Positions 8,139-14,802 are shown, counted from the first letter of the stretch. The stretch: DNA of 16,684 nt from Faecalicoccus sp. (GCA_017941505.1 JAGAWH010000020.1:1-16684); one strand, 5' to 3'. Numbers and translations are program-made. The notes: generated by a model from the sequence alone, not told the origin.

Positions 8139-8717
8139 ATGAAACGATTATTTATGAATGTTTTATTGGCTTCATCCATGGCAGTGGGAAGTGCCGCTTT
8201 TGCTTCTAATGTACAGGCTAAGGAAACGGCACCCCTGATCGTGACTGTTTCTAAAGCTGATTTAAGTGATATCATGGATATGAAGGTCGTTGATCAAAAG
8301 GGCAAGAAGGTAAACTTAAAAGACTTAGTAGCTGAAAATGATGTTACTTTATTGAATTTCTGGGGTACATTCTGCTCTCCGTGCACTGAGGAAATGCCAA
8401 TCCTGGATAAATTAGCTAAAAAGTATGAAGACCAGGGATTTGGTGTTATCGGACTATGCGTAGATGTTGCCGATGAAAAGGGAAAGCTCGATAAAGATGA
8501 GCTTGAAGCGGTAGATGATATTTTGGATACAACCAAGGTTACATATCCAATCGTATATCCGATGCCAAATATGCAGTCAAAGTTAAAACTGGGAATTTTC
8601 CCAACTACATATTTTGTGGACAAAAAGGGCAATGCGATTACCGATGCGATTTACGGTTCCAAAGACAGCGAAGGCTGGGAAAAGGAAATTAAAAGCTGTT
8701 TGAAAAAAGTAAAATAA
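8139..8717 (+). CDS. Exported TlpA/ResA-like thioredoxin-fold protein
   Basis: 192 residues from ATG 8139 (AGGAG 11 bases upstream); a GTG at 8127 is in frame but lies inside the SD. An Sec signal peptide ends near QAKE (about residue 28). The mature protein is an AhpC/TSA-TlpA type domain with active site WGTFCSPC (Cys79, Cys82), glutamate-rich EEMP after it, and the conserved cis-proline in FPTTYF (Pro155). Such proteins exchange thiols and disulfides outside the cytoplasm, usually fed with electrons by CcdA/DsbD, neither of which is in the window. A -10-like TATATT at 8106-8111 may drive it. It is 19 bases upstream of a second TlpA-domain gene, likely the same operon. Confidence 0.88.
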   Translation: MKRLFMNVLLASSMAVGSAAFASNVQAKETAPLIVTVSKADLSDIMDMKVVDQKGKKVNLKDLVAENDVTLLNFWGTFCSPCTEEMPILDKLAKKYEDQGFGVIGLCVDVADEKGKLDKDELEAVDDILDTTKVTYPIVYPMPNMQSKLKLGIFPTTYFVDKKGNAITDAIYGSKDSEGWEKEIKSCLKKVK

Positions 8718-8736
8718 ACTGTTTGGAGACAAATAA

Positions 8737-9822
8737 ATGAAAAAATTATTGAAATTATTATTGGCTCTATCACTCTGTATGGTTTCCGGGTGTGGATCAA
8801 ATACCGGACAGCAGCCTGCCTCTGATTCAGACAAGACTACCGAAAGTGATGGAAAAGAAAATTTAGGACCTTTCACGAATGTGGAAGAAGATGGCGTAAT
8901 CAATGCGCCGACCATGGGATTAAAAATCACTGTACCGGAAGAGCTTCGCCATGAAGACACGCGTTGGGCGCTCAATGGTACGATCATGGAGGAGATGGCC
9001 ACAGCTGTTATTACAATTACGGATAAAGATGGTAACTTACCAGATAATCCTTCTACATACTTATCCATCATGGGTACAAGAAATGAAGCTGATTTAAATG
9101 CGATGGCTCCTCAGCTTGGCATTTCGGCAGAGGATATCCACTATATAGGAACGAATAAAACACTTTATTACTATGTCATTAATACTTCCGATCTATATGA
9201 AAGAGATCCAAACTACTATGAAGAACAAATATTCCCGGATATGACAGAGGAAGAAAAAGAGGATTTCTTTATAAAGATGAAGGAAGCTCCGGCTTTTGTG
9301 GATAATATAGAGATCTTGGATTTGACCTTACCGGAACCGGTATTGCCGGAAGGTATCGATCCTAAAGAATTGATGGATATGATGGTAGAGGATTTTGAAG
9401 GCAATCAAGTTCGCTTAGGTGATTTAGTTGCCAAAAATAAAGTAACCATGTTGAACTTCTGGTCTACGTTCTGTGGAGCATGTAAACAGGAATTACCTTG
9501 GTTAGATTCGCTGGATAAGAAATATAAGGATCAGGGATTTGGTATTGTAGGTATCTGTCTTGATATTGTGGATACAGATGATAATTCGATCATTGAAGAA
9601 AAGTTTGAACTCGGTAAAGCTGTTTTGGAAGATGCTGAAGTGGCATACCCATCCGTATTTGCGGATAAAGAGATGATTGAATTTGTACATATTAATACCT
9701 ATCCGACAAGTTATTTCGTAGATTCTGAAGGTAATATCATAGGACAATTGATCTTAGGTGCCAGGTTGGAAGAGTATTGGGTTCCAATCATTGAAGAAAA
9801 ACTGGCAGCTGTAAATCAATAA
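8737..9822 (+). CDS. Two-domain lipoprotein: unknown N-domain fused to a TlpA-like thioredoxin
   Basis: 361 residues. Signal peptide with lipobox VSGC (Cys19) and a Ser/Asp/Thr linker to about 45. A unique domain at about 50-200 (GVINAPTMGLKITVPEEL...EEEKEDFFIKMKEAPAFVDNIEIL) resembles no family I can name; it starts like a lipoprotein-borne ligand-binding domain. The C-terminal half (about 210-361) is a TlpA/ResA thioredoxin fold with active site STFCGAC (Cys246, Cys249) and cis-Pro323 in TYPTSYF. The domain is clearly paralogous to the preceding gene (shared YKDQGFGIVGICLD / YEDQGFGVIGLCVD). SD is TTGGAG. The lipid anchor should hold this redoxin at the outer membrane face while the upstream paralogue is soluble. 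Confidence 0.87.
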   Translation: MKKLLKLLLALSLCMVSGCGSNTGQQPASDSDKTTESDGKENLGPFTNVEEDGVINAPTMGLKITVPEELRHEDTRWALNGTIMEEMATAVITITDKDGNLPDNPSTYLSIMGTRNEADLNAMAPQLGISAEDIHYIGTNKTLYYYVINTSDLYERDPNYYEEQIFPDMTEEEKEDFFIKMKEAPAFVDNIEILDLTLPEPVLPEGIDPKELMDMMVEDFEGNQVRLGDLVAKNKVTMLNFWSTFCGACKQELPWLDSLDKKYKDQGFGIVGICLDIVDTDDNSIIEEKFELGKAVLEDAEVAYPSVFADKEMIEFVHINTYPTSYFVDSEGNIIGQLILGARLEEYWVPIIEEKLAAVNQ

Positions 9823-9833
9823 TTGATCTTTTT

Positions 9834-9858
9834 GCAGGGAAATTTATCCCTGCTTTTT
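9834..9858 (+). terminator. Intrinsic terminator after the TlpA pair
   Basis: GCAGGGA (9834-9840) pairs with TCCCTGC (9847-9853) around AATTTA, followed by TTTTT and a further T-rich stretch. It begins 11 bases after the stop codon. Confidence 0.9.
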
Positions 9859-9890
9859 GTTTTGTCGTATCTCAAATTAGGAGGTACATT

Positions 9891-10685
9891 ATGAAGATAC
9901 TAAAAAAACTATTATTGATTTTGATGATTCTGACAGGATGCAGGGTAGAAACACTTACTCCTGTAGAAGGTTTTGATTTGATCATGGAACAGGCTGCCGG
10001 GGCACAGAAAAAAGATGATTTTAAGGCCTTTCAATCTCTTTATACAGAGAAAAGTGATGCATCTATTATCAAGCAGGATTATGAATTGGATTATGCGGCA
10101 TTTGAAAGGTACGATAAGAAATTAGTTTCGGTGATCGAACAGATCGACAACAATTATTTGCTGGCATGTTCTCATTATTCAGTCAAAAACGGAAGTGTAG
10201 ATCAAATGACGTTTACTGTTGTATTGGAAGAAGAGGGAAATAACTGGAAATTAAATTATGATCCGCAGGTTGTACAAAAATTAAACGCTAAACTGGTGGA
10301 AGATGCTTATCCTAAAGAGATGTTGGAAACGGAAAAGGCAGTTACCTTTGATGCTCCGTTTTTCTATCTGGATCAAAATGCCGTATATGAAGGCTGTGTT
10401 CAGACATCGATATTAAATCTATGGGAAAAGGATCAGATGTATTGCCAGATATGGGTTACCAACGGATATGACTATGATATTGAGCTTAAGCAGATGAATA
10501 TCCGGGTAATGGATACGGAATACGGAATGCTGGCAGATGATACCATAGAAATCAAAAAAAGTCTGAAAGCAGGCAAATCCAATGTATGGATTTTACCAAT
10601 TCAGACTTTACAGAATATTGAGTGGACCGATGTCGGTGTGGATTATTCCTTAGATTGGGAACAAATCGTATCCCCTGCTAAATAG
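9891..10685 (+). CDS. Lipoprotein with a SLAP-like C-terminal domain
   Basis: 264 residues. Basic N-terminus, hydrophobic core and lipobox LTGC (Cys17). Residues about 25-120 (VEGFDLIMEQAAGAQKKDDF...VVLEEEGNNWKLNYDP) have the helix-plus-curved-sheet feel of an NTF2-like domain. The C-terminal part, about 175-260 (IWVTNGYDYDIELKQMNIRVMD...LKAGKSNVWILP), resembles SLAP-type domains of Firmicute envelope proteins; both domain assignments are by eye. Excellent SD AGGAGGT six bases before the ATG. Only about 30 bases separate it from the upstream terminator and no convincing promoter is seen, so readthrough may contribute. Its 3' end overlaps the convergent flavoprotein gene by 43 bases. Confidence 0.75.
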   Translation: MKILKKLLLILMILTGCRVETLTPVEGFDLIMEQAAGAQKKDDFKAFQSLYTEKSDASIIKQDYELDYAAFERYDKKLVSVIEQIDNNYLLACSHYSVKNGSVDQMTFTVVLEEEGNNWKLNYDPQVVQKLNAKLVEDAYPKEMLETEKAVTFDAPFFYLDQNAVYEGCVQTSILNLWEKDQMYCQIWVTNGYDYDIELKQMNIRVMDTEYGMLADDTIEIKKSLKAGKSNVWILPIQTLQNIEWTDVGVDYSLDWEQIVSPAK

Positions 10686-11872
10686 CCGGTAGACCATGCA
10701 ATCTGCAGGTTATATCCACCTGTTTGTGCATTTACATCCAATAGTTCACCGGCCACTTTTAAACCCTGAATGGACTTGATTTCCATCGTGGAAGGGTTCA
10801 CTTGATGAATATCGATACCGCCGTGTGTGATCATAGCTTCATTAAAACCGCGATATCCCGTGATGGGAAAAGAAATATTTTTTGCGGTTTCAACAAGCGC
10901 CTTTCGATTTTCCTTTGTGATGGAATGGGCCGGTGTATCCGGATTGATGTTACATTTTTTTAAGAGGGATGCACTTAAACGCTTTGGTAAGAAAGCAGTT
11001 AAGATACCGGATATTTTACGGTTGGGTGTCTCCTGAAATTTTTCCAGCATATTCTTTTCAAATTGTGATGCATCCATGTCCGGAAGGGTATCCATATGAA
11101 TTGTCCATTCCTGCTTCCGGTCCATGAGATTGGATAAATTGATCACAGCCGGACCGCTGATTCCATAATGGGTATAAATCATATCTCCTCTGTATTTATA
11201 TTTCTTTTTTCCGCTTATGCAGTGAATCGAAACATCGTGCATGGATAATCCCTGTAAGGCCGTAATATCCATGTCATTTGTTTCAAGACCGGTAAGTGCC
11301 GGATACAAAGGAGTAATCTTAATTCCTGCTTCTTTACACCATTTATAACCGTCTCCGGTGGAACCGGTTGTCGGATAACAGAGCCCTCCGGTACAGAGAA
11401 TCACGGTATCAAAGGTATACGTATCTTTTTGTGTGATTAACCCTTTACAGATTTTGTCTTCTATCATCAACGAAGTAACAGCCTCGTTACAATGGATATC
11501 TACTCCGTTTTTGTATAATAGGGAAGCCATTGCCTCTAGCACAGTGATTGAAGCATCGGATGTGGGAAAGATCCTTCCGTTATCTTCTTCTTTGACAGGA
11601 CATTGGTTTTGGAGCAGCAGCTTCATCATATCCTGAGAGGAAAAAGAAGACAAAGCACGATATAAAAATTTGGAATTTGAGTTCACATGCCTGAGAAAGG
11701 AATCCATATCACAGTTGTTGGTCACATTACATCTACCGTTTCCCGTAATCAACAATTTCTTTCCCAATTGTTTGTTTTTTTCAAATAAAGTCACTTTATT
11801 TCCATGGAAAGCCGCTCTGTAAGCAGCCATCATTCCGGCAGGTCCACCGCCGATAACACCGATTTTTTGCAT
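10643..11872 (-). CDS. NAD(P)/FAD-dependent oxidoreductase, BaiN/HI0933 family
   Basis: 409 residues from the ATG with AAAGGA seven bases upstream; an in-frame ATG at 11905 has no SD and would add 11 residues before the nucleotide fold. The dinucleotide-binding motif GGGPAG (G8-x-G10-x-x-G13) starts the protein, followed by E37-like FEKNKQLGKKLLITGNGRCN, a hallmark of the family. Further family signatures are CTGGLCYPTTGSTGDGYKWC, THYGISGPAVINLS, and the C-terminal GGIDIHQVNPSTMEIKSIQG and GELLDVNAQTGGYNLQIAWS. Members are cytosolic flavoproteins; some (BaiN) have been linked to bile-acid dehydroxylation, but most are uncharacterised, so that reaction should not be assumed. Convergent with and overlapping the SLAP-like lipoprotein gene. 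Confidence 0.9.
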   Translation of the reverse strand: MQKIGVIGGGPAGMMAAYRAAFHGNKVTLFEKNKQLGKKLLITGNGRCNVTNNCDMDSFLRHVNSNSKFLYRALSSFSSQDMMKLLLQNQCPVKEEDNGRIFPTSDASITVLEAMASLLYKNGVDIHCNEAVTSLMIEDKICKGLITQKDTYTFDTVILCTGGLCYPTTGSTGDGYKWCKEAGIKITPLYPALTGLETNDMDITALQGLSMHDVSIHCISGKKKYKYRGDMIYTHYGISGPAVINLSNLMDRKQEWTIHMDTLPDMDASQFEKNMLEKFQETPNRKISGILTAFLPKRLSASLLKKCNINPDTPAHSITKENRKALVETAKNISFPITGYRGFNEAMITHGGIDIHQVNPSTMEIKSIQGLKVAGELLDVNAQTGGYNLQIAWSTGYLAGDTICSQSKE

Positions 11873-11924
11873 AATAAAATCCTTTCGTGGTAACGGTAAC
11901 ATCATATCATATTCAGAATATTGG

Positions 11925-11952
11925 TTGACTAATCTTTGTATTTTATGATAAT
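11925..11952 (+). promoter_or_regulatory. Sigma-A-type promoter of the RsiV-like lipoprotein
   Basis: TTGACT (11925-11930), a 16-base spacer and GATAAT (11947-11952). Each hexamer has five of six consensus bases. It does not contain the TGACA direct repeats seen upstream of the downstream peptide genes, so this gene is probably expressed differently from them. Confidence 0.7.
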
Positions 11953-11973
11953 AAGAGTGAATGAGGTGAAATT

Positions 11974-12936
11974 ATGAAGTTATTAAAAGGTATGTTCACG
12001 TGTATGGTGTGTACTTCTTTGTTGGTGGGATGCTCTTCAAAAAAAGAAACCGTTGAAGAAACACAGGAAACAGTAGAAGAAAAGAAAACCGTTTTAAGTT
12101 CAGTAAAAACCAGTTTTGATAAAAAAGAATTCAGCGAAGACCCGACAGTAGAAATGTATTATGTATTGCCGGTGATTGAAGATGATCAAGATGTAGCTAA
12201 ATCGATTAATAAGGTTTTAGAAAGTGATCTTGAAGCGTATCAGAAACAGCTCACAGACGTTGAAAGCGTTCTTTCTTCTATGCCGCTTTACGGCATGGCG
12301 GAGGCATCGGATGTTGTAACATCCCGTCCTTCAAAAAACGGTGACGGTATTCTATCTTTGCGCTATTTGGTGAAGAAATCTTTACCGGAAGTACAGGAAT
12401 CCTATGAGTACGGTATGACTTTTGATCTGTTGACAGGCAGACAGCTGACATTAAGCGCAGTTTCTAAAAAACCGGAAGCTGAGTTAAAAACAGCAATTGA
12501 GGAAGCCGCAAAGAAATATGTTACAGAAGATTTGATGATGGAATACACCGGTGATATTCAATCTAAGGCAATGAAAGATATTTCTTTCTACATGACTACA
12601 AATACGTATATTGTCTGCTTTAAGCCGGGTGAGCTTACAAGCGATAATTCGGGTATCACTTTAGAATTTGATAAGGATTTTAATTTCCTTTTAGGTAAAT
12701 CCCAGGATATGGAAACCATCAATCAGGCTATCATCAGCCCAGATGAAGACCAGGAAGAACCGGAAGAAACCGAGCAGGCTGACCAGCCAAAAGAAGAAAC
12801 AAAGAAAGAAGAAACAGCTCCTGTAGATGATTTAACACCGATCACAACCGATCCGGATGAATGTGTGAAAAACGGCGGTACCTGGTCAGAGGCACTGGGC
12901 GGATGTGAATATCCAATCGGAGGATCAAGAGTTTAA
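11974..12936 (+). CDS. DUF3298/RsiV-like lipoprotein with C-terminal GGTWSE Cys module
   Basis: 320 residues. Lipobox LVGC (Cys20), then an acidic linker. The central part (about 40-250) resembles DUF4163/DUF3298 extracytoplasmic domains (RsiV/PdaC type). YEYGMTFDLLTGRQLTLSAV and FYMTTNTYIVCFKPGEL match the family's typical FDLxTGkxLtL and FyLt...ivF strands. An acidic low-complexity spacer (about 252-285, Glu/Thr/Lys/Gln) leads to a C-terminal module at 295-320, DECVKNGGTWSEALGGCEYP..., with Cys297 and Cys311. That module is almost the same as the mature end of the two small secreted proteins downstream. SD GAGGTGA. There is no sigma factor gene adjacent, so an anti-sigma role is not supported. 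The terminator overlaps the stop codon. Confidence 0.8.
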   Translation: MKLLKGMFTCMVCTSLLVGCSSKKETVEETQETVEEKKTVLSSVKTSFDKKEFSEDPTVEMYYVLPVIEDDQDVAKSINKVLESDLEAYQKQLTDVESVLSSMPLYGMAEASDVVTSRPSKNGDGILSLRYLVKKSLPEVQESYEYGMTFDLLTGRQLTLSAVSKKPEAELKTAIEEAAKKYVTEDLMMEYTGDIQSKAMKDISFYMTTNTYIVCFKPGELTSDNSGITLEFDKDFNFLLGKSQDMETINQAIISPDEDQEEPEETEQADQPKEETKKEETAPVDDLTPITTDPDECVKNGGTWSEALGGCEYPIGGSRV

Positions 12937-12959
12937 AGATGTCGCAAGACATCTTTTTT
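12935..12959 (+). terminator. Intrinsic terminator overlapping the lipoprotein stop codon
   Basis: AAAGATGTC (12935-12943) pairs with GACATCTTT (12948-12956) around GCAA, continuing into a T run to 12959. The last bases of the TAA stop form the base of the stem. The activator-type promoter P1 begins directly after it. Confidence 0.92.
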
Positions 12960-12960
12960 G

Positions 12961-12992
12961 TGACATTTGTGTGACAAAACCTTTGTTAAGAT
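12961..12992 (+). promoter_or_regulatory. Promoter P1 with 11-bp-period TGACA direct repeats
   Basis: TGACA at 12961 and again at 12972 (11-bp period), followed by -10 TAAGAT at 12987-12992. The repeats occupy the place of the -35 box, where no TTGACA-like hexamer exists. The same layout, without gaps, is present at 13344, 14803 and 16198. This is the geometry of OmpR/PhoB-family activator sites, which is inference from spacing alone. Confidence 0.75.
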
Positions 12993-13025
12993 AGGCACGT
13001 AATAAAACTTAGAGGAGATACAACA

Positions 13026-13265
13026 ATGAATTCTAAATTAAATACCATTATTTTTGGATCTGCCACAGTAGCAGCACTTATCTTATCAACAGGTACTACC
13101 GTATTTGCCCAGACAAATACACCGACGCATGCTAAGAATGATTTCAAGATTGTCGGAAAGTATGATGAACCGATTTGTACCGACAAGGATGAATGTGAAG
13201 CAACCGGCGGTACATGGTCCGAGAATTTGGGCGGATGTGAATATCCGATCGGCCCAAGATATTAA
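13026..13265 (+). CDS. Small secreted Cys protein A (GGTWSE module)
   Basis: 79 residues. The Sec signal peptide spans 1-28 (MNSKLNTIIF..., cleavage after TTVFA). The mature part is about 51 residues: a short Thr/His/Asn-rich start, then NDFKIVGKYDEPIC and the module DECEATGGTWSENLGGCEYP with the tail IGPRY. Cys51, Cys57 and Cys71 are the only cysteines, an odd number, so an intermolecular or mixed disulfide is possible. SD AGAGGAG lies eight bases upstream. Monocistronic, between its own promoter P1 and a terminator. The module also ends the upstream lipoprotein, and a near-identical paralogue follows. I know no named family; candidates are a signalling peptide, a bacteriocin-like effector or a small surface ligand. 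Confidence 0.82.
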   Translation: MNSKLNTIIFGSATVAALILSTGTTVFAQTNTPTHAKNDFKIVGKYDEPICTDKDECEATGGTWSENLGGCEYPIGPRY

Positions 13266-13314
13266 AATAGAAGATAGCGCAAGAAGGGGTTTTATAGTCG
13301 TATGCGACCAAAGG

Positions 13315-13338
13315 GCAGTACTTTCGGTACTGCTTTTT
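13315..13338 (+). terminator. Intrinsic terminator of secreted protein A gene
   Basis: GCAGTAC (13315-13321) pairs with GTACTGC (13327-13333) around TTTCG, followed by TTTTT. Promoter P2 starts six bases later. Confidence 0.9.
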
Positions 13339-13343
13339 GTGTG

Positions 13344-13375
13344 TGACATTTGTGTGACGAAACGAATATTAAGAT
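13344..13375 (+). promoter_or_regulatory. Promoter P2 with 11-bp-period direct repeats
   Basis: TGACA at 13344 and TGACG at 13355, then -10 TAAGAT at 13370-13375. The first 15 bases are identical to P1. Downstream of the -10, the CCCGTA..AAACGAG stretch is shared with P3, so the similarity extends past the start of transcription. Confidence 0.75.
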
Positions 13376-13403
13376 AAACCCGTAAAAACGAGGAGAACAC
13401 AAA

Positions 13404-13644
13404 ATGAAGAAAATAGTGAATAAATCAATTTTTTTTAGCAGCGATGGCAGTTACTTTGATTTTATCTGAAGGATCTGCTGTATTTGCCTTAACGAATACA
13501 CCGGCGCATATTAAGAGCGATTTCAAGATTGTAGGAAAGTATGATGAACCAATCTGTACCGACAAGGATGAATGTGAAGCAACCGGCGGTACATGGTCCG
13601 AAAACTTGGGTGGATGTGAGTATCCAATCGGCCCAAGATACTAA
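13404..13644 (+). pseudogene. Small secreted Cys protein B, signal peptide frameshifted at a T8 tract
   Basis: The ATG at 13404 has a proper SD (GAGGAG, eight bases away) and begins MKKIVNKSIF, a signal-peptide start. In the sequence as given it then runs into a T8 tract (13429-13436) and stops at TGA 13467-13469 after 21 codons. Removing one T restores a single 79-80-codon frame: MKKIVNKSIFLAAMAVTLIL...SAVFA, then LTNTPAHIKSDFKIVG and a C-terminus identical to protein A through GGTWSENLGGCEYPIGPRY. The open remainder from 13444 starts at an internal ATG without SD and lacks the basic N-region. Because the mature part shows only synonymous change, the break is probably recent, a phase-variable tract, or a sequencing error, rather than long-standing decay. 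Confidence 0.8.
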
Positions 13645-13710
13645 AGAAAACATCTTTACAGCATTCGCTTGAAACAGCGGTGACTGCATAGATGACGATC
13701 TGATACGTCA

Positions 13711-13735
13711 GCAGCATTTTAGGATGCTGCTTTTT
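13711..13735 (+). terminator. Intrinsic terminator of secreted protein B gene
   Basis: GCAGCAT (13711-13717) pairs with ATGCTGC (13724-13730) around TTTAGG, followed by TTTTT. Confidence 0.9.
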
Positions 13736-13775
13736 GTATTTTACCCTGCGTTTTATGCCACTTAGGTGGATATGC

Positions 13776-13804
13776 GATACACAATTTTATATTTCATGTA
13801 TGAT
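13776..13804 (+). promoter_or_regulatory. Candidate promoter of the LytTR/DUF3021 operon
   Basis: GATACA (13776-13781), a 17-base spacer and TATGAT (13799-13804). The -10 is good and the -35 weak. No TGACA repeats are present here, so the regulatory pair is not an obvious member of the P1-P4 set. Confidence 0.45.
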
Positions 13805-13832
13805 GTTGCCAACAAAGAAAGGAGCTCTTTAC

Positions 13833-14270
13833 ATGAAGGTAACAGTTGAACTCTCTGATAAATGTAAGGAACCTTATGCAGTGATGTACACCGATCGGAT
13901 GACTGATTCGATTCAGCGTATTATGGATGCCGTTGGTCTGGAAGATACCGTAATCACCGCATATCAAAATGAGATAAATATCGTGATACTGCAGCCCAAA
14001 GATATCTATATGATTCGAATTGAAGATAAGGATACGATTGTTTACGGTGCAAAAGAAAAATATCGTTCCCGCAAGAGATTATATGAATTAGCCGATCTGC
14101 TGGGAAAACAATTTATGCAGATATCCAAATCTACGCTGATAAATCTTTCCTATATGGATAGTATTGAACCGGGCTTTGCCGGAACCATGTTATTAAAAAT
14201 GAAAAATGGATCTAAAGATTATGTTTCGAGAAAATATCTTCCGGAATTTAAAAAATATCTGGGATTGTAG
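13833..14270 (+). CDS. Stand-alone LytTR-family transcriptional regulator
   Basis: 145 residues from ATG 13833, which has AAAGGAG eight bases upstream; an upstream in-frame extension crosses the terminator and promoter and is not credible. The protein lacks a receiver domain. A short N-terminal part (1-45, MKVTVELSDKCKEPYAVMY...) is followed by the LytTR DNA-binding domain, about 46-145. Characteristic pieces are YELADLLGKQFMQISKSTLINL, the MDSIEPGFAGTMLLKMKNG strand pair and YVSRKYLPEFKKYLGL. Such proteins pair with an inhibitory membrane partner encoded next to them (streptococcal LytTR Regulatory Systems HdrRM and BrsRM control bacteriocin and competence genes). Here the partner is the DUF3021 gene 12 bases downstream. 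It sits between the Cys-peptide genes and the InlB-repeat gene, which makes those plausible targets. Confidence 0.92.
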   Translation: MKVTVELSDKCKEPYAVMYTDRMTDSIQRIMDAVGLEDTVITAYQNEINIVILQPKDIYMIRIEDKDTIVYGAKEKYRSRKRLYELADLLGKQFMQISKSTLINLSYMDSIEPGFAGTMLLKMKNGSKDYVSRKYLPEFKKYLGL

Positions 14271-14282
14271 GAGGTGAGTCAA

Positions 14283-14717
14283 ATGAAAGAAACAATAAAG
14301 GATTTAATAAAAAGTGTATTAATCAGTATCGGTATTGCGATGACAATATTCTGCATTGTCGGAATTGTTTATGATGTAAGGTATGGAGGTCATTTTGAAT
14401 TGAATGATTATTCTTTTACCAAAATGATTATAGGCTGTGTGGTTGTCGGACTTGGATTTGGGATTCCTTCGATTGTATATAATAATGATAATCTGCCAAG
14501 ACCCATCCAGACAGTTATTCATATGTCAATCGGCTTGAGCGTTTATACAATTACTGCCTATGCAGTTGGCTGGATGAAAGGACTATCCAAAAGTAAAGGT
14601 ATTCTTGTATTATTAGGAGCATTTACAGTGGCATTCTTAATATGGTATGGGTTCATGCGGTATTATCGCAAAGAAGCTCAAATTCTTAATCAAAGAATTC
14701 AGATGATGAAAAAATAA
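14283..14717 (+). CDS. DUF3021 membrane protein, partner of the LytTR regulator
   Basis: 144 residues from ATG 14283; GGAGGTGA, an almost perfect SD, overlaps the regulator's stop and lies five bases from this ATG, so the in-frame GTG at 14274 inside the SD is rejected. Four membrane spans at about 11-33, 45-67, 78-100 and 107-128 match the DUF3021 layout. The C-terminus is a short basic/polar cytoplasmic tail (YRKEAQILNQRIQMMKK). DUF3021 genes are regularly found behind LytTR regulators. By analogy with HdrM and BrsM it probably holds the regulator inactive until a signal arrives, which is inference. Confidence 0.9.
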   Translation: MKETIKDLIKSVLISIGIAMTIFCIVGIVYDVRYGGHFELNDYSFTKMIIGCVVVGLGFGIPSIVYNNDNLPRPIQTVIHMSIGLSVYTITAYAVGWMKGLSKSKGILVLLGAFTVAFLIWYGFMRYYRKEAQILNQRIQMMKK

Positions 14718-14725
14718 GTGATGGC

Positions 14726-14796
14726 AATTGTTTAGGGAAAGGGATTCTTTCAAAACCTTCAAAAAGTACAGTCAGAAATAAAACAATTATTTTTTT
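14726..14796 (+). terminator. Weak candidate terminator after DUF3021 gene
   Basis: AATTGTTT (14726-14733) can pair with AAACAATT (14781-14788) over a long interior that itself can fold, and a T8 run follows at 14791-14798. The A/T-only stem and 47-base interior make this a weak call. Promoter P3 starts directly after the T run. Confidence 0.3.
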
Positions 14797-14802
14797 TCAT
14801 TG

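Larger units (their letters stand above)
13140..13641 (+). repeat. Duplicated coding segment: mature ends of secreted proteins A and B
   Basis: The 41 codons at 13140-13262 and at 13519-13641 encode the same residues after the first Asp-Phe. I count nine base differences (codons GTC/GTA, CCG/CCA, ATT/ATC, GAG/GAA, AAT/AAC, GGC/GGT, GAA/GAG, CCG/CCA, TAT/TAC), every one at a third position and synonymous. The signal peptides are diverged, so the duplication is old enough to have changed there. Confidence 0.93.

Noticed and set aside
10643..11872. Assigning bile-acid metabolism (baiN) to the flavoprotein
   Set aside because: The family is broad, and no other bai genes are in the window. Only family membership is supported.
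11974..12936. Annotating the lipoprotein as the anti-sigma factor RsiV
   Set aside because: It has a lipobox instead of a cytoplasmic anti-sigma domain and no sigma factor gene adjoins it; only the extracytoplasmic DUF3298-like region is shared.
12961..12976. Reading TGTGA...TGTGA as a CRP/FNR site
   Set aside because: CRP/FNR sites are inverted repeats (TGTGA-N6-TCACA or TTGAT-N4-ATCAA). Here the half-sites are direct repeats at 11 bp in all four promoters.
13444..13644. Calling protein B as an intact 66-residue gene from ATG 13444
   Set aside because: That ATG has no SD and lies inside the hydrophobic core of the signal peptide. The SD-linked start is 13404, separated by the T8 frameshift.
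13734..13832. In-frame N-terminal extension of the LytTR protein
   Set aside because: It starts in the terminator tail and crosses the promoter, while ATG 13833 has a good SD and yields a normal-length LytTR protein.
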